A stretch of DNA of 64,000 bases. Source: Epichloe hybrida (taxonomy: Eukaryota > Ascomycota > Sordariomycetes > Hypocreales > Clavicipitaceae). Shown piece by piece: positions 20,967 through 32,468 of this stretch (the first letter of the stretch is position 1; every line of letters begins with the position of its first letter). Where the stretch lies: the NCBI GenBank assembly GCA_019022495.1, contig JAFEKR010000003.1, positions 3,534,001 through 3,598,000 of the forward strand. The letters are read 5' to 3'. The translations under genes and the position numbers were made by a program. Under the pieces are notes generated by a model that ran no database searches, was not told the DNA's origin, and was given only the letters and a program-made list of their open reading frames with translations.

Positions 20967-21530
20967 TTTTTTCCGATATCAAAGGGTCTGCTCGGTTGGC
21001 CCTTGTGTAATATGAAGAAAAATTTAGAAGCACTTCCCTGATAAGAAGAAATCGAACCAGACCTGAAGTTAGCGAAACTTTTTAGTGGGTCTGGCTGTTG
21101 AATTCTGCCGGAGCCTGTCAGCACGCGCGTCATGCAATTGGACAGCAATACATATGTACATGTACATACCCTGGGCCAAATCTCCTGACTAAGCTGCTTC
21201 GGGCAACAGTGTTCAGATGGGTTGATTTGTCGCCACGTACCATACATGGACTTTTAGCTTGGAACCCGTGGGAAGCTGGCATTGTGCCATCGCGTCGATA
21301 TTGAGTTCATACGAAAATTTCTCAGACTTCTTAGTTAAATGTGTCTGAAATTCTCTCTCTGAAAGTCTCCTCAATTTTCCTTCCCTCGCCATCGATACAG
21401 AGGAGCTCTCCTCGCCTGGGTAGCTGAGCTTCTGTCAAGGCGTCGACTTGGCCAGACGACCGAGCACCATTCTATCAATTCGACTTGTTATGTCAGAGGC
21501 AGGTTGAGAGGAGAAGAAAGAAGACGAAAG
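20967..21530. other. Divergent promoter of LCP5 and EMP70 genes
   Basis: Holds TACATATGTACATGTACATA at about 21150-21170 (a second copy of the sequence near 17775). Otherwise no feature beyond AT-rich leader sequence. Confidence 0.55.
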
Positions 21531-23584
21531 ATGCAACTCAAAGACACTGCGCAGCAAGCGCTCCTCGTTGCCGCACTTGTGGCGCCGCAGCTTGCCTCTG
21601 CCTTCTATCTTCCTGGTGTGGCTCCGACCTCGTACAAGCGTGACGATCAAGTACCCCTATACGTCAACAAAGTTTCGCCAGCTGCTGCTCCGGATTATAA
21701 ACTACACTCGGTCGTTTCGTATGATTATTATTATCCAGCTTTTCAGTTTTGTCAACCCAATGGCGGGCCCAAACATGTGTCAGAGAGCTTGGGCAGTATT
21801 CTGTTCGGTGACAGAATCATGACTTCGCCATTTGACTTGCGCATGCTCAGGAACGAAACCTGCAAGCCTTTGTGCAAAGCTTCATATAACTCAGATATGA
21901 AATATTTCATCAACGACAGAATCTATGAAGGCTATAGCTTGAACTGGCTCGTGGATGGCTTGCCAGCAGGCCAAAAAATTCAAGACGAACTTACCGGTAC
22001 CACCTTTTACAGCCCTGGATTTTCTCTTGGCGATTACCAATTTACCGAGAATGAAACCGATGAAGAAAAACTGTCTTTCAATAATCATTACGAGATTTGG
22101 GTCGAATATCACGAAGTCAATGGTAACCCAAATCAGCTACGTGTTGTGGGCGTTGTTGTGCAACCCTCGTCCAAGGCATACAAGGGCGAGCCAGACTGTT
22201 CGGATAACCATCCTTTGCTCATCCTTGAAGAGGGCGAAAAGAATCAGGCTGTTTACTTTAGCTACGGTGTATTTTGGAAAAAGTCGGATACGGCTTGGGC
22301 TACTCGATGGGACAAGTATCTGCATGTATTCGACCCCAAAATCCACTGGTTCTGGCTGATTGACACGGCCATCATTGTCGTTATCCTCGTCTTGACCGTC
22401 ATTTCCATTTTGGTTCGCACCTTGAAGAAGGATATTGCGCGCTACAATCGCCTTGACTCGATCAACTTGGACGATCTCAGCGGTACTTCAGCAGTCGAGG
22501 ATGGTGTGCAGGAGGACTCCGGTTGGAAGCTGGTTCATGGCGACGTGTTCCGCACACCGGCGCAGCCTCTGTTGCTGTCCGTTCTGTTGGGCAGTGGTGC
22601 TCAGCTCTTTGTCATGACTGGTTGCACCATTGTCTTCGCTTTGCTTGGCTTCCTGTCCCCTTCAAACCGCGGCTCCCTCGGAACAATTATGATTATTCTG
22701 TATACAGTTCTCGGGTTCGTAGGGGGATATACCTCAGCGAGAACATACAAGGCCATGCAGGGAGAGCAGTGGAAGTTGAACATTGCCCTGACTCCTTTGC
22801 TTGTTCCTGGCGTTGTGTTTGCTGCTTTCTTCCTCCTCGACCTCTTCTTGTGGGCCAAACAATCCTCCGGCGCTGTTCCCTTTACCACCATGCTCGTCAT
22901 CATCGCCATTTGGTTCATCATTTCCATTCCGCTGTCCGTGGCTGGCTCTTGGCTTGGTTTCCGAAGCAGCCAGATCGAAGCCCCAGTACGAACGAACCAG
23001 ATCCCCCGCCAGATTCCCCCAGCTACCACCTATTTGCGGCCAATTCCTAGCATGCTGATTGTTGGTCTGCTGCCATTCGGGGCTATCTTCGTCGAGCTCT
23101 ACTTCATCATGAGCTCGATCTGGTTTAGTCGAATCTACTACATGTTTGGCTTTCTTTTCCTCTGCTACGGCCTCATGGTCATTGTTTGCGCTGCCGTTAC
23201 TATTCTCATGACGTACTTTTTGCTCTGTGCCGAAAATTATCACTGGCAGTGGCGATCATTCCTTGCTGCTGGTATGAGTGGTGGTTATATCTTCCTGAAC
23301 TGCCTGCTGTATCTCATTACCAAGGTGAAGCTTGGTGGCTTGGCAGGAATCGTCTTATATTTGGGCTACAGCGCTCTCATCTCTTTTCTTTTCTTCATCC
23401 TTGCTGGTAAGCTGAATCAAATCTGTGTTGATAAGCCCTCCTACACCCTCAAGTCCCTCGTTGAGAGACCCCCCCTTTTGAACTGAAGTAAGAGCTGACC
23501 TGGTGGATGCAATTAGGTTCTATTGGGTATTTTGCTAGCTGGTGGTTCGTCAGAAAGATCTACTCGTCGATCAAGATTGACTAG
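21531..23584 (+). CDS. EMP70: EMP70/TM9SF nonaspanin, endosomal-Golgi membrane protein
   Basis: Two exons, 21531-23406 and 23517-23584, intron 110 nt (GTAAGC...TTAG), product 647 aa. Signal peptide in residues 1-22. The luminal domain (about 270 residues) has the family's DRIMTSPFDLRMLRNETCK and GYSLNWLVDGLPAG motifs. Nine TM segments follow. Exon 2 is essential: it restores GSIGYFASWWFVRKIYSSIK ending KID, the KxD/E Golgi-retention and COPI signal of TM9SF proteins. Reading through the intron instead would replace this with an unrelated tail ending LVERPPLLN. The ATG at 21531 is chosen because the longer frame begins with a non-ATG codon. Confidence 0.93.
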
Positions 23585-23939
23585 AACATGACGATTGTGG
23601 CCGTTGAATAGGAGTTTTGAAGTGATGGGGGCATTGTCAGACACGGTTCACAGTCTACTGATGGTTGACGTGTAAAAACATATGTATGACCAGCGAATGC
23701 AGTACGATGCTTCAAAAGTTGCAAGATGTTGTTAAGGCACGGCGTCGTCCATGGGCCACTTGGCATGCCCAGGAGAAAAAGTACTTCCTTTATAGAAAGA
23801 AAACAAGACAGGGCATGTTTCACGGGAGTCAGGTTTGGCACGCATGCATGTTCTCATCCCACGCGGACAGGTCCAAGGAATGATGTGCAAGGTCTCTTTG
23901 ATTTCAAATTCGTATGTACAGCTAAATTTTTCGTTCGCT
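23585..23939. other. Convergent 3' flanks of EMP70 and MED4
   Basis: No gene seen in this 355-bp stretch. Confidence 0.6.
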
Positions 23940-24999
23940 TTACTCGTCGTCATCGTCGTCATCATCGAGATCATCCAAGTTGGTGAACTGGAACTGCTTC
24001 TTCTCGCCTGCTCCAGCACTAGGCCGCGGAAGAGCTGTTCCTTCTGTCTGGCCACCCGCGAGGCTCGCCCGTCTCCATGCCTCCTGTTCCTTCTCCCGCT
24101 GCCGTTCTCTTTCAATACGGGCCCGTTCGCGTTCCTCGCGGAGTTGTCTCTCCCGTGCTTCGCGCTCTTCCTGCTCGCGCTCTTCCTTGGCCTTGCGCTC
24201 CTCTTCCTCCTTGCGCTTCCGTTCTTCTTCCGTAGCAGGATCGTAGTCTTTTGGATCAATGCCCTGCTCCAAAAGCATCTGATAAGATGCCAAGGCCCCC
24301 GAGCGAATCTTGTCCTCCAACGGCCAGGGGAAGAAGAGCTGGCCCGACAGCGGGTTGAGATATTGATGCATTCCCTCCGGCAGGCTGGTGTTCATGCTGG
24401 TTGTAGTTTGCTGTGTGGCTTGTTCTGAAGACACGGCAGGGCTCTGCGGTTGCGAGAGCGTTGGAGCTGAAGGCGCGGGCGCAGACTGCTGCTGAGAGTC
24501 AGGATTGGGAGTCTGTGTCAGCGTCTGAGCCTCGGGTGATGTGGTGGCCACTTCCACGGCTGCGGCGGGTGGGAGCGTCGTTTTGCTGATCCGGCGCGCA
24601 TAGCTGAGTAGCTCTTCGTATGCGATGGGGTAGTTGGGTTCGGACGGGTAGATGGTGGTTTGGGTGGTAACAATATCTTTGCGCGTGTTGGCGAGGCTGG
24701 TGAGCGTGTCGCGGATTTGAGAGTCTAGAACGGCAGACGATTGTCGAAGCTTCTGGATTCGCAGAAAATTGTTCTGATGCGTTTGGACTGTGAAGGAGAC
24801 GAGCGGTGAGTCTATAGCATTTGAGAGCAACCGAGGTCGTGAAATTCTTACCTTGTTCGAGTCCTTTACTCAGGTCGGCATCTGCTGCTTTGAGCTCCTC
24901 GGCTTGGATTATAGATGGGTGGTACTTGGTGACGGAGTCAATCAAGCTCGCAAGTGCCTTCTCTAATCGTTCAAAACGACTGTCAATGTACTTGTCCAT
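23940..24999 (-). CDS. MED4: Mediator subunit 4
   Basis: Two exons, 24999-24852 and 24787-23940, intron 64 nt (GTAAGA...CACAG), product 331 aa. MED4 is a middle-module Mediator subunit. Exon 1 encodes MDKYIDSRFERLEKALASLI, joined to VQTHQNNFLRIQKLR, the Med4 coiled coil. The signature YEELLSYARRISKTTLPPAA lies at about residues 120-140, then a Pro/Gln/Ser-rich linker, then HQYLNPLSGQLFFPWPLEDK, IRSGALASYQMLLEQGIDP. The C-terminal 90 residues form a highly charged single helix (EEERKRKEEEERKAKEE) ending in an Asp run, longer than in yeast. Divergent from QCR10 with under 300 bp between. Confidence 0.93.
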
Positions 25000-25295
25000 T
25001 TTGTGCCTCGGTCCACTCCTGGAAGTCAATAATCACAAGTAAACAGACTTTCGAAAGTCTTTTATAAAGATTGCTCGCGAGGCTGATGAAAGAAGCGGTG
25101 GTGGATCAAGTCCTGCTACAACGTGATTGGCCATGAAAGTCTCGAAAGCTGCGGTGCCGGCCTCAGGCCACCCTCCTCTGTCCGGCCTTTCCCGTCACCC
25201 ACCCCATTGAGACGCCTCGGCTTCAAATTTGAAGGAGATCCCTTTAAACAATTGCATCCTTTAGACAGGCTCCAACTGCCAATCCTTCGGTCACG

Positions 25296-26167
25296 ATGGT
25301 CTACCAAGTAAGTGCACGCGTTGGAATTGACTATGAAAGGGACCTTTTTCTGCCGGGTTCTGACGCTGTTGAATGCGGATCACTGACCAACGTCTTGCAG
25401 ACTCCTGTCCGCGCTGCGGAATTCAAGAGCGCCTACGGCCCCAAGTACGTTACGAAACATCCTGATCACATCAGCTTGCCATGAATAGCACTTTCGTGAG
25501 GAGGAAAATCACTCCTGTGTCGGCGGGCGCTCCACGATTGGAGCCGAGCGATCAACCAGACGACGATACTAACGAAGCGATTGGCAGGTATACTTTCCAG
25601 CCTCACCTGAACGGTTATAACAAGACCACTCTCTTTCGAAGGTGAGTTCAGATTCTCTGGTGCGAAATTCCAGGGGGGCGGTGCAAAAGGCTGGCGCGAA
25701 AGCAACATTTCCATCTGTATAATCGGTTACAAATGTCGTGGCTATGGAAGGACTTCCTTTTCATATTGCTTTCATGGATTGGAGCAGACCTGCAGCATAC
25801 TTTACACTGCGCCTCGTGCCGGCGGGTAGTATAGTTGCGAAGGTGCTCTGATGGGAGTTGGAAATTGCGCACAATCACTAACAATGAAGCAGCACTCTCA
25901 GAACTGCCTCTTACGGCGGCGCTGCCGTTGTCGGTCTCCTCTTTTACGTCTCTGGCATTCCCCGCATTCAGGAGGACATTCTTCAGGTTGGTTAATGTGC
26001 TTGTTGGCAGGGTATGGGAGTTGTTGAATTAACATGCATATACAGAAAATCCCCTTTGTCGGCCGATACTTCGTCAGGGAGGAGGTGAACCCTCAGGACA
26101 ACGTACGTTCCAGCCCTTGCCTGATTTTTATAGTCTACGTTACGCTAACGAAACCCAGCCCTTCTAA
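25296..26167 (+). CDS. QCR10: Ubiquinol-cytochrome c reductase subunit 10 (QCR10)
   Basis: Six small exons: 25296-25307, 25401-25444, 25588-25641, 25893-25986, 26046-26102, 26159-26167; product 89 aa. QCR10 is a peripheral single-TM subunit of respiratory complex III. The joined protein starts MVYQTPVRAAEFKSAYGPKY, has TFQPHLNGYNKTTLFRS, a TM segment (GGAAAVVGLLFYVSG) and ends FVGRYFVREEVNPQDNPF. All phases agree and total coding length is 270 nt. Five introns in 270 nt of coding sequence, a 12-nt first and a 9-nt last exon make this gene easy to miss by ORF calling. Two introns begin GTACGT. Confidence 0.92.
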
Positions 26168-26824
26168 GCTAAATATTGGTGGAGCATGGACTGTATGTAG
26201 ATCACAATGCCCTGTCAACGACAAGGGTTTTCTTCCCTTTGTATAAGATACTCACAATATAATCCTTTTCGACTCAAGAAACCGTTCTTGACTTGATTTT
26301 CAATGACTGACTGTTCTATATATGACGGGCTTACTTTTCGATGCGATGAAAACCAAAGGTGACGGCACAACCTTGACACGACAAGCAAGATGAAAACGAT
26401 TCGCTGAAAAAAAAAACCCCATTAAAGTTCAACTTTTTTCATGTAGTCTCACTTGATAGTGTTTTTTTTTTTCAGATTTGAATATTTTGAACCCCAAGAA
26501 AGATATTTCGGGCGAGCTCAGGTTCGAGGGCGTGGCCGTCTTGCACAGTGCATATACAGTGAGAATAACACTGTCTATCTATGCCAGAGCTGCACGGGAG
26601 CTTTCGTGATCGTGGCACAACTCCTTTCATCAACCACTCCTTGCTTCGCCATGTAAGCGACATCATGCCAATGTTTTACGGCAAAATGGTTTGAAGAAAC
26701 TTCAAAGTTTCTTTTCCTTGTCTCAGTACCAAGACCGATGACCCCGTTTTGATAAAAAAAAAAATTATCTGGACGCGTCCTCACACTCGGTCATCGTGGT
26801 GGACACGATTCAAACACTACGAGC
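26168..26824. other. Intergenic between QCR10 and ALG10
   Basis: A and T homopolymers near 26407, 26461 and 26753. No gene seen. Confidence 0.6.
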
Positions 26825-29230
26825 ATGGCGGCCAACATGCACTTCGGCACATTCAGCGCAACATCTTTGGCCGCACTGAGCCTTTCTGTCCCTCTGCTGC
26901 TTTTAGTATCCCGGGGCGCGAAGCAGCCTCTCAGCATTTTCTTTTCACTCTCCTCCGTACTCCTGTTGAGTGTCGCATGGTTTACGCTGGTTTCGCAAAC
27001 TGTTCCAGAGCCATATTTAGTAAGAACGCCTTGAACTTCTCAACAACAAAACTTCATGACTCATAATCTCTCTAGGACGAAATCTTCCATATCCCCCAGG
27101 CACAAAGGTACTGCGAGGGAAAGTTCCTCGAGTGGGATGTCAAGATTACCACTCCTCCTGGCTTGTTCGTCTGACCACGTTTGGCTCCCTTGACTCATGA
27201 GCAGCACCAGACTAATGGCTGCAGGTATCTGTTCTCCATACTCCTCCAAAAAGCAGCCAACATCACAGACCAACCATGGCTTTTCACTTGCGGGGCGAGC
27301 AGCCTCCGATTCACCAACGTTCTAGGCCTCATAGTGCTGGCGTCTCTGGCGCTAATGTGTCGCATCGAGATTGAATCACGTCTGCATGAGGCACATTTCT
27401 CTGCCAGACTCAAGACGGCCTCGACGTATGCCATACATACGGCTGCCAATATCGCACTGTTCCCATTGCTGTTCTTCTTCTCGGGTCTATATTACACCGA
27501 TGTCATTTCGACGGCTGTTGTGATGGGAGCTTTCCTCAACCACCTGAAGCGCACTGGACGAGATTACAGCTCATGGATGAGTGACGTGATGACAATAGTT
27601 CTTGGTATTGCCACGCTGATAATGAGACAGACAAATGTCTTCTGGGTTGTGGTCTGGATGGGCGGTCTCGAGGCGGTTCATGCCATCAAGACTTTGAGAC
27701 CGGAACGAGTAAACCAGCCGTTCATGACCTCTTTGGGTGAACAGTTGAAGTTTTACGTCTGGAGATACTCGATGGGTGATGTACATGACCCGCCTCTTGG
27801 CCTTGCGTGGCCAGAAGGTGAAAATCCCCGTCCTCGCTCACGATGGACATGACGTGCTGATATTACTCTAGACATGCTGTTTACTGCAATTAGCTTTGGC
27901 ATTGCCGCACTGTGTAATCCTGCCCGGGTGATGCGTCAAATATGGCCATACATATCTGTATTGATTACATTTGCTGGATTCGTGCTTTGGAACGGCGGCG
28001 TCGTCCTCGGTAAGCACGGCCATCTCTCTTCTGACGCACGGAGGACCGGTCTTTTGTAACTAATGGTTCATAAAAGGGGACAAATCAAACCACGTTGCCA
28101 CCATCCATGTTGCGCAAATGCTGTACATTTGGCCCTTCTTCGCCTTCTTCTCTCTGCCACTGCTTTTACCATGTGCGGTCCCTATTTTCGACGCGGCCAT
28201 GGCGTTGTTTGGAATAAAAAACCGCCCTCGTGCTGCAGATAGGTCAAATTCGTCTGCCCCCATCGGATCCCCCAAGAAACAATCTGTTTATAGCGAAGGT
28301 AGAACTGTTAGGAACAGCGAAACCGGCAGTCTATCTCGTTCCAGCCATGATCACTCAAATCCAGCAAAGCTCTCGCCCGCACTACGGATAGCTGTCCAGA
28401 TGTTCAACTCGTCCATACCCATGTGGCTATTATATCTGCTCGCCACTCTAGCTGCATCAGCAGCGGTTGTCCAATTCAACACCATCGTCCATCCGTTCAC
28501 GTTGGCCGACAACCGACACTACATGTTCTACATCTTTCGATACACAATCCGCCGCGGCCACTTGATCCGTTTCCTGCTCATCATTCCCTATACGCTCAGT
28601 AGATGGATGGTATGGGGCACCCTTGCAGGCTGCACCGACTGGACAGTATCTCTGCGCAACGCCTCGTGCTCATCGCGCTACGGTATGTCCAATCCCGGCC
28701 CATTCACAAGTCATCCGTTCTGGATCGCGTACGCCAGTCAGCCGAGGCGCAAAAGCGTCTCCTACCCCAAGGACATGAACAGTGGCGCGGCATTGCCATC
28801 CTCCGAAGCAGACCGACAGGCACAGGATCTGGAAGAAGACGACCCGCTTGCATTCTCTTCCGAACCCGTCTCGACATCCACGGGCCTCGTTTTCCTCCTG
28901 ACAACTGCCCTGTCGCTCATGACAGCACCGCTCGTCGAGCCTCGCTACTTCATCACCCCATGGGTGATGTGGCGGCTGCTTGTGCCAGCCTGGCGAGTAC
29001 GGGGCCACCGTCCTCTAAATGAGTCATCCGGCGGCTTTAGCACGCAGTCCTTCGGGGGACGGCTCTTTGCGTTTCTCAAGCGGTATGACGTGAGGCTTGT
29101 TCTGGAAACTACATGGCTCATGGCCATTAATGTGGCCACGGGCTATATATTCCTGACGAAGCCATACGCGTGGAAAGATGAGAATGGTCATGTCTTGGAT
29201 GGGGGACAGCTACAACGATTCATGTGGTGA
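26825..29230 (+). CDS. ALG10: Dol-P-Glc:Glc2Man9GlcNAc2-PP-Dol alpha-1,2-glucosyltransferase (ALG10)
   Basis: Five exons: 26825-27019, 27076-27164, 27225-27817, 27872-28009, 28077-29230; product 722 aa, total length divisible by three. ALG10 adds the last glucose to the dolichol-linked N-glycan precursor in the ER. Marks: [17 protein letters not shown] (the DE...H/Q motif of GT59, in exon 2), [15 protein letters not shown] across the junction, a run of TM helices, [31 protein letters not shown] and the hallmark [15 protein letters not shown]. The C-terminus ends [20 protein letters not shown] and GQLQRFMW. Polar insertions (about residues 380-430 and 560-600) make it longer than yeast Die2 (525 aa). 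A second ATG at 26834 is possible. Confidence 0.93.
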
Positions 29231-29605
29231 GATGGGAGTGTCCATGTGTAGCAGTCACCATCGTGATTTCAAGAACAAGACCCCAACACCATGACGAATG
29301 TTCCCGTGTAAAATTGTCTTGTGCATTTTGCACAGACCATTTGAATATGCCAAAACGCCGAATCAGGAGCCACAGACACGGCATCAGGCGGCAAGTGTCA
29401 AAGTCGGAATAGACAAAAAGAAGTCAATCCTCTAATCATTAACGCCTTTGTATGAATTCCCTCCCGTTCAAGTCCCGAGTCATGTTCCACATTTCCGATC
29501 CATTTCCATTCCCATTCCCATAACCCTAGTCCATGACCAAGACCCCCCCCTCATTCAGACTCAGTTTAGTCTTGCTTCAGTAAAGAGTCATCCTGTCACT
29601 CCTTC
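29231..29605. other. Convergent 3' flanks, nothing recognised
   Basis: 375 bp with CT-rich patches; no gene. Confidence 0.55.
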
Positions 29606-30088
29606 TCACAAACTCAGTCGATCCAGACTCAACCCATCGTTGCTCCTCACCCTCCTCATCACGCCCAACTTGAAGAACTTTTCTTCGCCGCCCGCCGTTC
29701 TGCCCCCGATATACCACTTATCTGCGCCGATGGCATCTCTGAAGCCTTCACTACTACTATCGCTTCCGCGTCTTCGTCCCGATGCCGACGCCGACGCCGA
29801 CGTGCTGGGGATGGGGATACCCGAGGCGGTGCCCGCGCCGCGGGGCGAGTGGATAGAGACGCTCGTGGGCGGAGAGCGACCGTTCGCGTGGGAAGAGGTC
29901 GTCGCCGTCGTGGCGTTTGTCGATATGGCGCGCGGTGCGGAGGAAGCGCCTTGCGAGTAGGTTGTGGGGGTGGCGGAGGAGGATCCAACCGTCGTGGTTG
30001 TGTGTTGCTTGACGGGTTGCTGGCTGGCCTGGAGGGGACGGAAGGCCGATAGGAAGGACGAGAGGAAGTATGGGCCGTGGGAGGGCAT
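29606..30088 (-). CDS. Small disordered protein with conserved C-terminal motif
   Basis: Single ORF of 160 aa, starting MPSHGPYFLSSFLSAFRPLQ. The middle is Thr/Ser/Ala-rich low complexity, including a SASASASG run. The last 45 residues look conserved-type: SSSEGFRDAIGADKWYIGGR, then AGGEEKFFKLGVMRRVRSND and a DRLSLDRLSL ending with two Ser sites. I recall similar tails in uncharacterised proteins of filamentous ascomycetes, but cannot check. The N-terminal FLSSFLSAFRPLQ could form an amphipathic helix. An overlapping plus ORF (29448-29960) covers the same DNA and lacks any such ordered segment. Function unknown. Confidence 0.65.
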   Translation of the reverse strand: MPSHGPYFLSSFLSAFRPLQASQQPVKQHTTTTVGSSSATPTTYSQGASSAPRAISTNATTATTSSHANGRSPPTSVSIHSPRGAGTASGIPIPSTSASASASGRRRGSDSSSEGFRDAIGADKWYIGGRTAGGEEKFFKLGVMRRVRSNDGLSLDRLSL

Positions 30089-31186
30089 TTTTTTTTTTTG
30101 TTCTTTCCTTCTTCGTCTCTTCTTTTCTTCGTTGGTGGGTTGTGTTCTTTCCTTCTTGCTCTCTCTTTTTCTTCGTTGGTGGGTTGTGTTCTCTGCAGGG
30201 AGATGGATGGATGAATCCCGACAAAAGTGGTAGGTAGGTGTTTGTGTGTGGACGGACGAGCGGACGGACGTTGGGAAAAGGTCGAGAGGTTGGTGTTGTC
30301 TCGGCGGCTGTTATGGGAAGGAAGGAGATGGGGTACTGTAGGAATTATGCAAGGTTCCTGTGATGGGTGCGTGCATGTGAGCCGGGGGTGTTGGCATTGG
30401 CATCGTCGGCAAAAGCCGGGGCCAGGCTGGGTCGCTCTCGCCTTGCAGAAATGAAATGCCAGCGCTGTGACTGGCTGGGGGGCGGGAAACACACACCCAC
30501 CCCACCCCACCGTACCGTATGTATGTACAGATATGTACATATGTACATAATGGCGGGGTCACAGTCACGGCAGGATCGGGATCGGGGCATCGACAGCAAA
30601 GGTACTCATCAGCGAGGAACTGTTTGACAGTTGACAGTGAAGTCTTGCCCCGTGCGGTGTACATAGTAGGCATTTGCAATTTGACATGGCACGATTGGGG
30701 AGACTGCGTGTTGGTGACGGGTGTCTCGTCTGTCTCGTCATCACGACGAGACACCTACCACGTATTACATGTAGATGGACTAATCCGTAAATTCCGTCTT
30801 GGGATTGAACGGGTTCCCGGGGCGAGTTACCTTGCCGAGATGGACAGGCAGGTCAGTTTGGCATTTGAGGAACAACACGTACGTGGGTTCCGACACCATC
30901 AACGTCATCCTTGTCCCTCAGGTAATTACCTGCCAGATGTGTCTCTGACAATCGTTCAGGAATGAGGATCGCAAACCCACTTGATGTCCTGTCTCACGAA
31001 CATAAATTTGCAAGCACACTCGACCCAGTCACATGGTTGTATGGCACCAACCCCCCCTCCCTCCGGATCATGCATGGATGGAGCAGACGTATTAAACTAA
31101 CCGCCTCCCCTTGTGCTCGTTCCCCTCGAACGAAGCGGACACAAGCCCCCGTTCCACCGCCACTTGCACAACAGGAAGAAAAGAAA
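30089..31186. other. Divergent promoter of the small protein and hydrolase genes
   Basis: Contains a tandem duplication of 44 bp (30100-30143 and 30144-30187), an ACATATGTACAT-type palindromic patch near 30520-30550 and CACCC/CCACC-rich sequence near 30490. No gene seen. Confidence 0.6.
30100..30187. repeat. 44-bp tandem duplication
   Basis: Two adjacent 44-bp units begin GTTCTTTCCTTCTT and end TTCTTCGTTGGTGGGTTGT, with a few differences in the middle. It lies in the leader of the minus-strand gene starting at 30088. Confidence 0.9.
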
Positions 31187-32110
31187 ATGGCATCCTGGCG
31201 TGCATACATACTATCGTGGATCCTCACGCTCTGGGTCAAAAGGAGCTTCAAAACAACCGAAGGCGTCCACCGACTCATCGCCAAAAGACGCAAGAACCCG
31301 CCCGACCACAGACCGCCCCAGTCCTTCCGGCCGCGGTTCATCGTCGAGGAGCGGCAGGTGGACGGCTGCCCAGTCTACGACATCTCGCCCAAGTCGGAGA
31401 CGCCCAACCAAGCACGCATCCTGTACCTACACGGCGGATCATTCATGTTCGAGATCCTAGCGCAGCACTGGACCCTCATCGCCCTGCTGGTCGAGAGACT
31501 GCAGGCGACGGTGACGGTGCCCATCTACCCGCTGGGGCCGGAGAAGAAGCTCAAGGACCAGTACGCCATGCTGCAGCCCATCTACGACGACATGGCCGCC
31601 TCGCGAGAGGACTCGCCCTTTTTCGCCATGGGCGACTCGGCAGGCGGCTGCATGGCGCTGGTTCTCACGCAGGAGGCCGTCCGGAGGGGGAAGAGGACGG
31701 CCGCCGGGCTGGTGCCCATTACGCCCGTGGTGGATGCCACGTTTACGAACCCCGAGGCGCACGAGGCGTCCGAGAGGGATCCGTGGCTAGACGTGGTCGG
31801 GTGCATGGAGATTTCTCGCCTCGTCCGGGGAGACTGGCAGCTGGAGGATGCTCGGGTGAGCCCGCTGTTCGGCGAGGTGGACAAGCTGCCGCCCATGATG
31901 ATGTTGACGGCGGAAAACGATCTGCTGGGGCCCGACGCGAGGCGGTTCGTGGACAAGGTCAGGGCGGCAGGGGGGGAGGTGACGCATGTCGAGGGGCCGG
32001 GCATGATGCACGTGTGGCCCTTGGTGCTGCCGGAACACGATGGCAAAGAGGCCATTGATGCCATGATGGAGTGGATCATGAGAATCAAGGCGATACATAA
32101 TACAACATAA
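31187..32110 (+). CDS. Alpha/beta hydrolase fold-3 (hormone-sensitive lipase-type) esterase
   Basis: Single exon, 307 aa from the ATG at 31187. HSL-family marks: ILYLHGGSFMFE (the HGG oxyanion box, about residues 84-95), FFAMGDSAGGCMAL (nucleophile Ser in GDSAGG), MMMLTAENDLLGPDARRF (acid residue), and GPGMMHVWPLVLP (catalytic His). The N-terminus has a hydrophobic stretch (WRAYILSWILTLWV) that may anchor it to a membrane. The frame is open to 30962 with an ATG, but those residues are proline/basic rich and unlike any hydrolase, so 31187 is preferred. Substrate unknown; fungal members often act on short acyl esters or secondary metabolites. Confidence 0.88.
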   Translation: MASWRAYILSWILTLWVKRSFKTTEGVHRLIAKRRKNPPDHRPPQSFRPRFIVEERQVDGCPVYDISPKSETPNQARILYLHGGSFMFEILAQHWTLIALLVERLQATVTVPIYPLGPEKKLKDQYAMLQPIYDDMAASREDSPFFAMGDSAGGCMALVLTQEAVRRGKRTAAGLVPITPVVDATFTNPEAHEASERDPWLDVVGCMEISRLVRGDWQLEDARVSPLFGEVDKLPPMMMLTAENDLLGPDARRFVDKVRAAGGEVTHVEGPGMMHVWPLVLPEHDGKEAIDAMMEWIMRIKAIHNTT

Positions 32111-32468
32111 TACATACATGTACTATGTACCGAGTAGATAGGCTGATAACACGTTACATATGCAATACATACATACATGTAAGCAAAGACACGGATGTGC
32201 TTCTCGAATATTCCAACAGACGCTCCGCTTTTTTTTGGGCAACCCTCAGAAATCCGTGTCCCGACTCCCGACTTCCCGCTCCCGACTTCCCGACCACGCA
32301 GCGTCGCATTTCCGACGTCCACGACTCACTTCTCAGATTCACCAATTCGCAACTCCCTCCACGCCAACTCCTCCGCACGCACACCCCACGCGGGGAGCGA
32401 GCAGGCTGCTCTTCAAAAGGCCAGCTCAAGCAAAGCATCATACATATGCTCACAACTACATCGTCACC
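32111..32468. other. Spacer between hydrolase and CHIP genes
   Basis: Starts with TACATACATGTAC-type repeats (32110-32180), then repeated CCCGACTTCC / CTCCCGACT words (32265-32295). No gene. Confidence 0.6.

Noticed and set aside
23407..23486. EMP70 reading on to a stop at 23486
   Set aside because: This reads into the intron; splicing to 23517 restores the conserved TM9SF C-terminus ending in KID.
29448..29960. 170-aa plus ORF overlapping the small disordered protein
   Set aside because: The minus frame has the ordered tail and a better start; the plus frame looks like its antisense.
30962..31186. In-frame N-terminal extension of the HSL-type hydrolase
   Set aside because: The 75 residues are unlike any hydrolase N-terminus; the ATG at 31187 gives a family-sized protein.
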